From contig NC_065542.1 of NCBI RefSeq assembly GCF_932294415.1, positions 42,745,942 to 42,809,941 on the forward strand: a stretch of DNA of 64,000 bases, written 5' to 3'. Below, piece by piece: positions 37,145 to 48,800 of this stretch (the stretch's first letter is position 1; each line of letters opens with the position of its first letter). The notes below the pieces were generated by a model. It worked only from the letters and a program-made list of their open reading frames with translations. It did not search any database and was not told the origin of the DNA. Both the position numbers and the translations under genes were made by a program. This DNA is from Quercus robur. Its lineage: Eukaryota > Streptophyta > Magnoliopsida > Fagales > Fagaceae.

Positions 37145-37904
37145 TGTAGGAGCAAGGGCCCAAAATTATATAATGGGTCTTGGGCCCCGTATGGGAAATT
37201 CGACCACGTCCGAGTAGAAGACGTGGGTGCCAAAAGGGCTCCCGGCCCAGTCCTTGTGGGCCTGAAGATGTGTAGAAGGTGGTTTGAGGAGAAATGTCTC
37301 ATCGGACGTAACAAATATGGCTTAGGCATATACTCTGCCTGCTAGAAGGACCTCCCCAATGGGCATTAGTAACAAGGATGAGTCCCACGGGCCCGTATGA
37401 AGGAAGGAAACATTGGGTGTCCAAGAAGAGGCTGCAGCTGCCACATTAAATGCACTGCAGCTACTTTTCTGGTCGCATTAATGTGGAGAGGACCTGTGAA
37501 CAGTGCTGCCTTGGCTACCACAACTCACAGAAAGATGGGGGAGATGTCCGATGAGACAGACACTCAATTGAAGGTCTAGATGATCAACAAGTGTAAGACC
37601 CTGATGATTTCAAGAAGATTATATAAGAAAAGGGAGTCCCCAAGAAGAAGGGACGAAAAAAAAAGAAAGTTAGAATAGAAGGACAGTGCAAGAGCCATAA
37701 TCTGTGAACAGTGACCCATGTTCATTCCATGCGTCTTCTTGGACCAGAAATCTATTGACGTGAAGGGAATTTTTTATCTTTAGCTAGAGTATACTTCGTT
37801 AAGGCCTAGTTCTATAACCCACTCTCTACAAATTCATTGTTCCTGGGCTCCTTGGACCAGAACCCCACACCTGTTGGGCCTGAGCTCTAAATTGTGACCC
37901 TACA
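37145..37904 (+). repeat. 3' LTR
   Basis: Pairs with 29441-30199 and has the intact inverted ends TGTAGG and CCTACA. The TATA box TATATAAG lies at 37620-37627. TTTTTT follows at 37905. Confidence 0.93.
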
Positions 37905-38660
37905 TTTTTTATGTTTAGTAGTAATCTTAAATGAGTTGAAAAACAATTTTCTAACTTCTCTTATTTAGCTTGTTGTAAGATAGAGTTATTTTTCCAAAAA
38001 AAATTAGTGGAAAACAATCTCTAAAAATAAACCATACATTTTATGTTGACTAAAAATAGTTTTCTTTTGATTTATTTATTCTAATGCTATCAAACATTGA
38101 AAAATACGAAAAATTATTTTTACACAATGTTTTTCATCAAACCAGAGTGTAAGGGAAGTCTAGTGAGATTAGGATATGTGACATGAAGAAAAAATTGTTC
38201 CTTAATATGCTCACATTTATTTTTTTATTTTTATTTTTATTTTTGTTTTGAAAAGCACATTTTTCTTTAAATATTATGAAAAAACATTTTCTATAAAATT
38301 ATTTTATTTTCCTATGTTTGGTAGTAACCTTAAATGGGTTGAAAAACAATCTCCTAACTTCTTTTATTTAGCTTGATGTGAAATATAGTTGTTTTCCAAA
38401 AAAAAAAAAAAAATTAGTAATAAAAATTTCTAAAAATAAACCATACTTTTTATGCTAACTAAAAATAGTTTTCTTTTTGACTCATTTATTTTGATTCTAC
38501 CAAACACTGAAAAATATAAAAAACTATATTTACACAATGTTTTTTATCGAAATAATAGAATGTAAGTGAAGTCTAGTGAGATTAGGACATGAGACATGAA
38601 GAAAAAACTGTTCCTCAATTTGCTCACATTTTTCTTTAAATATTGTGAACCCTACTTAAT
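37905..38660. repeat. Diverged tandem duplication (about 0.38-kb unit), left copy split by the gypsy element
   Basis: Copy 1 (about 37908-38280) and copy 2 (about 38310-38640) share blocks such as 'gaagtctagtgagattagga' and 'ctaaaaataaaccata' in the same order. Copy 2 continues leftwards into words that reappear at 29385-29430, left of the 5' LTR. The retrotransposon therefore landed inside copy 1. Confidence 0.75.
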
Positions 38661-39901
38661 TTAGTTTTTCTAATCTATTGAAAATATATTAAATTATGAG
38701 TAATACTATAGTCACAAACTATTTTACAACATATTAGCTATTTATAAATTTTTTTGTAAAAAAATTTATAGCTCTACCATTATTTTTAAATTATTACAAA
38801 TACCTCAAAATGGGAAAATATTTAGCAAAATAATCCATATTTTAGGGCGAAAAAAAAGGAAACCCACCTTTTTCCTAAAATAAGCCTAGGTGCACTTCAT
38901 AATTCACAATTTCACATTCACATCATAAAAAAGAAGAATTGATAAACAATGAGGTATTTTATTGACCATTCAAACCATGTAGTCCATAAAAAGCAAGCTC
39001 CACTGTAGAAGAAGATATTTTTATTGACCATTTGACCACTGAGTCAGCCTCTCCAGGATATAATTTTGATTTTCAGTCAAGCGCGTGTGTGTGTGTGTCT
39101 CTCTCTTTAATTTTTTTTTAAAAATTTTAATTTTAATTTTTAATTTAAGGTTCAAAATCCCTACAATTTCTGAACACTTTGCTACAGTTCGTTCCTTTAC
39201 CGGAATCCTCTACGGTTCTGAAAGAAAAACAAAAACCCAGTAATACTCTCACCATAGCTCCCTACTGTTTGCACACACCACGAAATTTCGCTTTTCGAAG
39301 CAAACTAAAACAAAAACGACAGAGAAAACTGTTTTCTGGAAGTGTATTCGGAATCTAGATTCATTGCTTTGGATAGCTCTAGGGTTTTACGTCATTTTCC
39401 CAGCGCTTTGAATTCCAGCTTTGAGTGAGAAAATCGTTTTTTTCTCGAAGCAAAAGTGTTTTTTGTGTTTTTGAAAGGAAGCAAAGCAAAGCAAAGGAAG
39501 GTAGTTCTGGTGTTAAACGGTGACGTTTTATTTTTTGTTGTTGTGAAATTTCGAATTTCGAAGTGTTTTCATTTCGCGAAGCACTGAAAGCGAAATTCCT
39601 TGAATTGGAGTACACTGCAATTCAGACCTAGGGTTTTTGAAGCGCGAGGTTTTCGTCTATTTCAGTTCTGAGAAATTGAGCTACGATTTTCGAATTCCGG
39701 AGTGTTTTCAGGAAGCACTGGAAACAAAATCCATTGAATTATGATTCAATTCAAACCTAGGGTTTTTTGAAGCTCGGTTTTCGCCTATTTCAGTTTGAAA
39801 TTGAATGGTGCAGATTGTGCTTTTTTGATTGATCATTTGAGGGACGTACTGTTGCAATTGGAAAATTTTCGAAGAATTAGGGTTTTTATCTTTTTTGAGC
39901 G
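38661..39901 (+). promoter_or_regulatory. Upstream region and 5' leader of the PP2A B'' gene
   Basis: No TATA box is obvious. From about 39130 the sequence changes to a CT/T-rich leader. Four TAGGGTTT (telo-box) words occur at 39380, 39629, 39758 and 39878. A diverged tandem repeat of about 139 bp (39552-39690 and 39691-39808) holds two of them. Part of this is probably transcribed 5' UTR, but the start site was not determined. Confidence 0.45.
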
Positions 39902-40466
39902 ATGGATATCGATGTGGTAGTAGATGATGTTACTTTGGACCCTGAACTATTGCAACTTCCCGAGGTGTCTCCGACGGCGCTCAAATTGAGCCCTCTGATT
40001 GCTGAGGAATTGTTCTCTCAGTGGCTTTCGCTTCCAGAAACTGGAAGACTGGTAATTCTTTGATTCCCATACTTTTATTCGATTATGAAATTTGCTAGTT
40101 GTATCGCTTTGTTTGAGCCTGCATTGTTTGATTTTGAAGCTGGATTGGTTTTTGGCTTGCTGCAATGTGCTTTTAGAATTTCTGTTTTTGAATATGGTTT
40201 TTACTGTTCTGAATTTTTTTTTTCAATTCAAATTTGATGTTGTATCAGAAAGATTAGCTGATATCTCATTTAACAATGACTGGTCATGACATGATTTTAG
40301 GATTAAGTAGCCCTAAGTAGCCCACATGGGTAGCTTGAATCGAGTTCCAATATTATCTGATGCACAGTTCTTGCGAATGGGGTTGTGCATCTGGGGTTTA
40401 CTTGACAGGGGTCGGTCCAAAGGGCCCTTACCTTGAAGAGTTTCCCTGTCATCAAAAAGAAAAAAG

Positions 40467-40503
<37 letters not shown>

Positions 40504-42857
40504 TATTAAGTTGATTGGTAAAGTCTAAGTGAAAAAATTGAGAACCAAATGAATTTGTAAATATTGATAGATTATAAATTGAGAGAAAAGTGAGAATTTA
40601 ACATGATAGAATATGGGTTTAAGGAATGGAAAGCTGTGGTTATCATGGGGGATTTTAGAGAAGTTTTGGAGTACAGATAATGATATGGATTTGTTTAAAG
40701 TCAGAAAGCTCAGAGGGCTTAATATATGGAGAGAAATTGGGCATTTGATGTATGGGTGATACTGGTTCACTACTCCAAAGGGCTTGTGCACACACTAGAA
40801 AATAACTATATAAAAAGTAAAAGCTTTTTGCTGGTTCATATATTTACCGATTTGAACAACTTATCCCCAAAATAAATTAAAAAAAAAATTATTGACTTTA
40901 TATTTAGTTTTTAACTTTATCTTACAATGTATTATTCAATGACCAATAGATTAGTGAAGTGGTAGCTTTATTGGGTAAGTGGCTATGGTGTTCTGCCATG
41001 GAGAGAGATGCTATTTGGAGGAAATTAGTGGAAAAGAAGTATGTTAATGAATGGGGTGGATGATGCTTGAGGTTGGGAAGTGGTCCATACAGAGTATGTC
41101 TTTAGAAGCATGTTAGAAGTGGATGGGGTAGATATTTTCCAGGTTCATAAGGTTTGAGGTTGGTAGTGGTACTAGTGTGGTACAAATGGTGTTGCAGGGA
41201 TGGGGTTCTTAAGGAGGCATTTCCAGGTTTGTACAAATTGCTCAATTTAAGGAGGCTGCTGTAGTGGATTATATACACTGGAATGCGGCAACCTTCACTG
41301 GATATTATGTTTATTATAGCTGTTGAAGATTGGGAAAAGGAAATGCAAATATTTTTTCTTAATCTCATATATTCTAAAAGATAAGAAGGGATGAAGAAGA
41401 CTGGATTTGCTGGATTCCAACAAGAAGCAGGCTTTTCAAGGTAAAAACCTTTATGAGTGCTATATGCTGGAGGCATGCAATATTTTTCATGGAAAATCAT
41501 CTGGAGTATTAAAGTTCCTGCTAAACTGATCTTCTTCGCGTGGACCGTTGCTTTAGGAAAAATTCTCAAGATGGATAACTCATGAAGGAGGAATATAGCT
41601 GTAGTGGAATAGTACTAATGTGTAAGAAGAGTGGGGAATCAGTTGATTGCTTACTTTTACACAGTGATAGTGTTAGAGAATTATGGTCTTTAGTATTATG
41701 TTTATTTGGAGCGTAGTGGGTTATGCCTAATCAGGTAGTTGATTTATTGGCATGTTGGAAGGGGCATTTTCAGAATTTTGGATGGTATACATAGAAGTGA
41801 ATATATATGGAATGCAATCCCTTAATGCATATTGTGGACTGGTTGGAAAGAATGTAACAGCCGTTTTTTTGAAGGAATTGAACAAACTACGATGGAACTA
41901 AAGATGATCTTATGTTCTGTATTTGATTGGATGATGTGGCCAGTCATTCTCTAATATGCTAGAGTTTCTTGAATGTTGTAATTTTAGATTCTCCAATATG
42001 CCACTCATTCTCTAATACACATTCTGTGTACTTGGGTGTGCTCTTTCTATTCTCAATTAATAAAATTGTTGCTTATCAAAAAAGAAAAAAAATTTGATAT
42101 ATAAAAAAATGCATTGGTGTTATGACATCAACCAATAGTTCCTTGAATTAAGAGGTTTCAGAATGATGAAATTAAATAAATATTCCTTAACCCTGAAATT
42201 GAAGACATCATGGGTGTGTCTCAAACATGGTAATACAATATGCTTTGGTTGGATTCATGTCGTATTCATTGTGGGAATAGTGGTAGTATGGTGTAAAATT
42301 CTGATGCAGGATAGAAGCCTTAATGGGCTCTGATATCATTTTGATGTAGGATTTTTAGGGATTCAACACTAATTAGATTTCTTGATGATATTTTGAAGGG
42401 TTCCGGAATATGGTCTTAACGTTAGGCTTAGGTAAAGATTGGATCTTGAATGTGTTTGATGGTTGTTTGGCATTAAAAAAAAAAGAGAGAAATGAGAATA
42501 AAGAACCTAAAAATAGGCAATTACACTTAGGTAGGAAAAGGCAATCACACCCTCAAACCTCAAAATAAATTGCTGGGATTTTATTAAATCAATCTCACTA
42601 TGACCTTTTGTTGAATACATAAAGACTCCTTTATTGGGTATTGCCAATACTACTACTAGAGGAACTAGGACTCCTAATTAACATTTTCCTTGAAAGACTA
42701 GGACTTTTAATAATAATAAATTCAATCAAGAATGTCTAAATCAAATTGAAAGGGACCCTAAATATAGTATAAGACTCATGGGCCTGGAACAGCCCATTCC
42801 AGAAAATATGGAAATTACCAAACTACCCCTATTTTATTAAATCTTTTAATTTTTTTT

Positions 42858-42893
<36 letters not shown>

Positions 42894-45800
42894 TATTAGT
42901 AAAACACAAAGCCAATGAGATCGAGCATAAATGACATTTCCATAAAGAATGTGGTGGAGGATGAGATTGTGGTTTCAAATCGCATGGGATACATCTGTAA
43001 CTTAATAATAAAAGAAGAAGAGGAAGAAGTGTAAAGCATAAAAGGGTTACATCTTGCACAATTGTAATGTAGGATCTTTAGGAAGTCAACACTAAATTAG
43101 GGTTCTTGAGGAGATCTTGAAGAATTATTAAATAAGATTTGGTGTTTAAGAGTTTAGTTAGGGTTAGGTGATAAAAAGTTTGGGCTTGAGGTAGCCATTC
43201 AATACACACTTGTTTATTGTTATGCATCTTCCTTTTTTGCTAGTAAAACTTTTCATTACTTATCGGTGAAAAAAATAGTGATTAGAATGAGAACCAATCA
43301 CACCTAGGTTTCCTAAGCAATTGTGTGCCCTTAGTATACTTGGGTTCCTGTTTTTATTTAATAAAGTTTTGTTACTTCTGAAAAAGAAGAAAAAAAACCT
43401 AGGGTCCCTAAGCAATCACACGTATGAAGGAGAAGGCAATCACATCTTCAAAGCTTAAAGTAAGCTGTTGGAGTTTTATTGAATTCAACCTCTCTTTGAA
43501 TGTTATTAGCTAAAATAAAACCCTAATGTAGGCTACTGCTAAATCATTTTTTAGAAAGTCTAGGATTCTGAATAACTTATCCATATAAAGACTAGGACTA
43601 CTAACAATAAAGAAAAATTACTTAAAAACTTCTAAATAGAAAATGGACTGAAAACACAAAATAAGACTCAAGGTCATGGGCCTTTGGTACAGCCTGTGAT
43701 AACCCATTCTATAGAATATGGAAATTACCAAATTGCTTTTATTTTAGTAGCACTTAATTTAAATTGATCTAGCAGCAAATAACCAATAAAATAAGACGCA
43801 ATTCAACTTAGACTAATTAATTCATGGTCCCAAGAGAGATCTCCTTCATCCAAAATATCCCAACTTAATGCTTGAGCACTAGAACTTGCTTTCTCTTGCC
43901 TTTAAGTCTTCAAAGGGGGCTGCCAGTTATGTTCCCCATCAAACTGGTAGACACATTAGTCTCTAGCCTTAATAAAAATCATGCAGAACAACAGCTTAAT
44001 GATTTTTTTGAGGTGTTGATAAATTAGAAGTTGTCGTTAATTTACTGTATCGACTCTGGCATTTATCTAGTGATTGTTTTTCTTTCCCTTAGGTTCTCTA
44101 TTTTCTACCCTAATCTGTTTCATTTTTTACTGGTATATGACAGTTATCTTATCTAATAGTGTTTATTGCTCATTTTATGTGAGTGCAGGTGAAATCTCTT
44201 ATTGATGATGCAAAGGAAGGTGCTTCCTTTAATGCCCTTGCAAACTCTTTTAATGCAAATGCCGCTGGGAGTACTTCATTGCCTTCCATGTTTCCTGCTG
44301 GGAGTGCACCTCCACTTTCTCCAAGAAGTTCGTCTGGTTCTCCACGCATATCAAAGCAGAGAAGCAGTCCCTCTTCTCTTGGATCTCCTCTTAAATTAAT
44401 TATTGAACCAGTGCGAGAAATCATACCTCAGGTTCAGTTCACATCTGGAAGTTATTTAAGATGATGCATGGTTTACTTGTAAATATGGACACTCTGGTTT
44501 TGTAAGGAAGGAAGAAAAGACTCTAGTTTTTAATTAATGCTGCTTGTGTTGCTGTACCTGCAGTTTTACTTCCAAAATGGTCGTCCACCACCAGTGGAAC
44601 TAAAAGAACAATGTCTTTCTAGAATTGATGACCATTTTAACAATCATATGGATGGATATCAAATACATGGTGAGATGTGTTTTTTGTTGAGAATTCTCCC
44701 ATTTGTGTTTTAGGATCCTTTCTTCTTTCATTTCATTGTTGGGTGGGTGAGTTAATTATTTAACATGATTTTATGTTTCTTATTTTGTCTATTCAGAGTT
44801 TAGGTCAGTTACGAAAGAAATATGCAAGCTCCCATCGTTTTTTTCCTCTACACTTTTCAGAAAGATAGACACCAATTGCACTGGGGTAGTGGCCAGGTTT
44901 GCACTTATCTATTCTCCTATTTAAATTATTTATTTTTATAAGTAACATAACTTTATTGATGAAAAGAGAAGCCCCAGTACACAGGAAGCATACATGGGCA
45001 CACAATCAATTTCTAAAGTACAATGGTCAATCATATCAAGGAGAGAAGTAAAAGAAAAGGAATTCAAAGCTAGCAACTAATGAAATAAATAATTAAAGAA
45101 AAACAATTTAAGGTCCAGAATAGTCCATCCACAGCCCTTGAAGCTTTTAGCATATCATTCCCATCAAATGCACCACATCAAACAATGAGGCACAGCTTTC
45201 CAAATTGCTATGTTCCGATGACAACCAAACAGCCCTTGAAGTTTCTAGCATTTACATGTACTGTTCACATTCCTGAACAGCAGAGTCCCAGCCTCTTAAA
45301 ATTTTGTTTAAACCCTAAGTCAAATTCTTCTTCGCTAAACCTTTAGAAACCTTAAAATCGATAAACTTCCATTCTTTAATCAACCAGAAACCATTAGAAC
45401 CAACTGTAAACCTTCCTTTTGGTTTTATTCACAAATTTTCAATTTCTTTCCTCAAAGCCATGACATATGTTATTCAGTATATAAACCCCAAAACCTTCCT
45501 CGTACAATCCTGAACTACAATATATATTTTTTTTTTTAATTTTTAATTTTTTTATAAGTAACAAAAAAAAAAAAGTTTTGGAGTTCAGGTTCTCCAAACC
45601 CCCCAACACCAAAGATTTGATTGCAAGTAGCTTTCAAATCTGTTATACATTTTCAAAATCTATCCTCTGTTGAATGCCAATTTCTACACCAATAGTCTTG
45701 TGGAATAGTGGTAATCCTTGTAATTTCTAAAGGTGGAGGTCTGGGTTTAACCCCCTGTGGTTATGGAATTTATGGGATTTGTTGTTTGAATAAAAAATAC

Positions 45801-48800
45801 AGAGTTCTGCACCACCTAATCTGGCAACGTATTTTCATATAAGAAAAAAAAGGAAAAAAAATCTGAACTTGGAGGTAAGTTTAACCTGCTGCAGGTTTGG
45901 AATTTATGGGATATGTTCTTTGAAAATTAAAAAAAATACAGAGTTCTGCACCACCTAATCTGGCAACTTATTTTTGTATAAGAAAAAAAAAGGGAAAAAA
46001 ATTTCTTGTTATATGTAATTTTTGTTATTGATTCTACTGCAATTGTACTAGCCAAGAAGGAAAAATAGAAATACTTCTTCTTTGCGGACTTAGGTGTTTA
46101 TATATGGATCAGACTTATAAGCTTATAATGGAAAGGGATTATAGTATTTGGTTGCCTGACTATTGACCTATTTGAGTTGTCCTTTGTCAATTTTTCTGAG
46201 TTCATTGCACCTTTGAGCAATTACTTCCGTCATGTTTGCTTAGTTAAATTACTTGTTTGTAGGGATGGATTTATCAAATATTGGGTTGATGGCAATATGC
46301 TGACAATGGATGCAGCAACTAAAATATTCAAAATTCTAAGGCAGCCAGAATGCAAATACCTCACTCAGGTTTGTTGTTTCAACTATTCCTCTGTACAAAT
46401 GGTTGGCACCAAATTGCATTTTGGACTGTATTTAAATGGCCACGCTTTTGCACTCTACATCAATTTTTCATGTTATTATTTTCTCAAATTATGTTTTTAT
46501 TTGTGGGACTTGGACACAGTTAGACTTCAAACCTGTTCTTCGAGAGCTTTTGGCAACCCATCCTGGGTTGGAATTCCTACAGAGCACACCTGAATTTCAA
46601 GAAAGATATGGTATGTTTGCAAATCAGTTTATGTACTGCCAAGCAGGTGCAGTATATATACTCTGATTTTGTTTTTATTTTTTTTCCTTCATCTTTGATT
46701 TGTTTTTATTTTTTTCCCTATCTTTGATTTGTTTTATATTGTTCATATACCAAGGTCCGTCTTTTGGTTTCACTGTTAGAAACCTAGATTTACCAGGCTA
46801 CTAGCTGTTCAGATTAGTCAAAATGGGTTAAATTTCAAGGAAGTAATAGATCATGTCAAGCTGGACAGGTTTCAGAACTGGCTCATATTGGGTGGTATGC
46901 ATAGCTCTAAAGGAGATACCTGGCCTAGTGGCTGAATCTTTTGCATTTGTCCTAGGAAAAAAGAAAAAGGAATTGGTTTTAGATTTTAGTGGAGGATTTC
47001 CAGAAGTGGGATTGATGCTTATGAGGAGAGGGATGTGTAGGTTGCATGATGTCAATTCTGGAGATGCTACTTTTACCCATAAGGATAAAATTTTGAGTTC
47101 AAGCTCAATGGTTTCTTCACCTGTAATGTTATTTGAGCATCAGTGCTGAGCTCTGTTTTTCCAATAGGCTTCCTCCACCTCTCCATATTCAATCTTGTCC
47201 TTCTTGATCTTTTTTATTTATTTATTCAGTTTATTGGTAAAGTACACATGCATCTTGAACCCATGACCAGATGACTTAAAGCTCGACCTTATTTGCACTT
47301 TGCACAAGCAGAGAAAATGCATTTGAGTTAGAGCTCATTGCTCTTTTCCTCTAGATCTTTGTGTGATTGAACATGTGTTTGGTCAATTCCATGCGGCAGG
47401 AATCCTTTAAAAAGAAGAAGAAGTAAATTACTTCATTGAAAAAGAGATAAAAAAATACAAAAAAAAAAAAAAAAGGCATACAGGATGTGTTATAGAAACA
47501 ATAGAATATCTAAACTAACTAGCAGTGGAAGTACAAAAGTCAAGTAAATTACGCAAAGAAATAAGGGTAGAAACACCTGAAGCATTTGCCCACTCAAACA
47601 GAGTCTGAAGAAAGAAAGCTTCTAATCGTGAATTGATCTTTCATTCCCTTCAAAAGTCCGTTCATTCATTTCCCTCCAAATACCCCACATGAGACAATGA
47701 GGGAACATACTTCAAATCACTGTAGTTCTGTCTGTTGAACTTGCCTGACCAGCTAGCTAGATGCTCCACAACACCATGCGGCATGACCCAATGAACCCCA
47801 AATAATGAACACACCATATTCCATAACTCTCAAGCTACAAGCCACTGTAGGAGTTAGTGATCAATAGTCATCTCATTCTGCTTACGCATACAACATCAAT
47901 CCACCAAAACAACTTGCCGCCTCCGCAAGTTATCAACAGTCAAAATTTTCCCAAATGCTGTAGTCCAAATGAAGAAACTTACCTTTGTAGGTACTTTCAG
48001 TTTCCACAATGGCTTCCATGGAAAAGATAGCACCATGTGGCAGGAATACATGATCTGAGTAGCAAGTTTAATCACCGTGATATGACTATCATAAGGCTTG
48101 GTGGTTAGTTAAATACTTTAATTAAGTTTTTGTATCCATTTTAGGTGATTTTTATGAATTTTGAAAGGATTCCAGGTAAAAATAGTTTTACCAACAGTCT
48201 GTTTTACCAAATCTATTGACTTAGTGGGCTCCTTGTTTTCCTTGGAATATTAAACTAATTTAGTTAGTTCTGGACATTATTGAGAAACTAAAGATTTTTA
48301 AAGTTGCAGTTAATAGAATTGTATCAAATTACATCTTACACCCTTGTGTTTTATATGGCTCTCTAATCTGATACTCTATAGTCTATACACTGAATCAGTG
48401 ATTGATTGATTTGTTAAGGATAGGTTTTGGTGCTTGACCTATGGCTTAAGGCTGCATTTTTGCCTCAGATAATCTCAACAAATGTGAAGAAAGAATGGTT
48501 TTTCTTCCTGTATATCTGGAATATGTAAAATTTGGTTATACCATGTAATGTGTTGGCACTTAGGAATCTAAAAAGCAGGAGGGATCTTGTAGCTGATAGA
48601 ATATGGCTTGACTTTTTGTAATCTTAAATCCTTTAGTTTTCAGTATGAGAATTGTAATGAAATTGTCTTTGAGCTCCCTACATCAATCTAGTATCAGCTG
48701 GTTATCTTCAGTTCTAGGGTGTTGTCCTAATTTTGATTGGTGTCTTTGGGTCTTGAACCCATGACCACACCCTCCACGTAGCCCTTACAAGGGGAGGAGG

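Larger units (their letters stand above)
29441..37904 (+). mobile_element. Ty3/gypsy LTR retrotransposon, Tat-like, decayed
   Basis: An 8.46-kb element bounded by LTRs of about 760 bp. Order: 5' LTR, primer-binding region, gag, protease, reverse transcriptase, RNase H, an archaeal-type RNase H, an integrase stub, an antisense ORF, polypurine tract, 3' LTR. An extra archaeal-type RNase H and extra ORFs before the 3' LTR are described for the Tat lineage of plant gypsy elements; assignment here is by domain order. Many in-frame stops, at least two frame shifts and loss of most of the integrase make it non-autonomous. The LTR ends are TGTAGG...CCTACA in the right copy. The flanking TTTTT on both sides fits a 5-bp target duplication, though the left flank is a T run. 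The LTRs differ at several per cent of sites, so the insertion is not very recent. Confidence 0.92.

Noticed and set aside
39380..39885. Interstitial telomere array
   Set aside because: The TAGGGTTT words are single and scattered, not tandem. They are better described as telo-boxes.
41102..41569. 155-residue minus-strand ORF in PP2A intron 1
   Set aside because: It is the reverse of a sense-strand LINE remnant with recognisable reverse-transcriptase motifs.
46177..47149. Plus-strand ORFs reading through PP2A exons 5-6 and intron 6
   Set aside because: They include intron sequence. The family-conserved residues end exactly at the splice sites.
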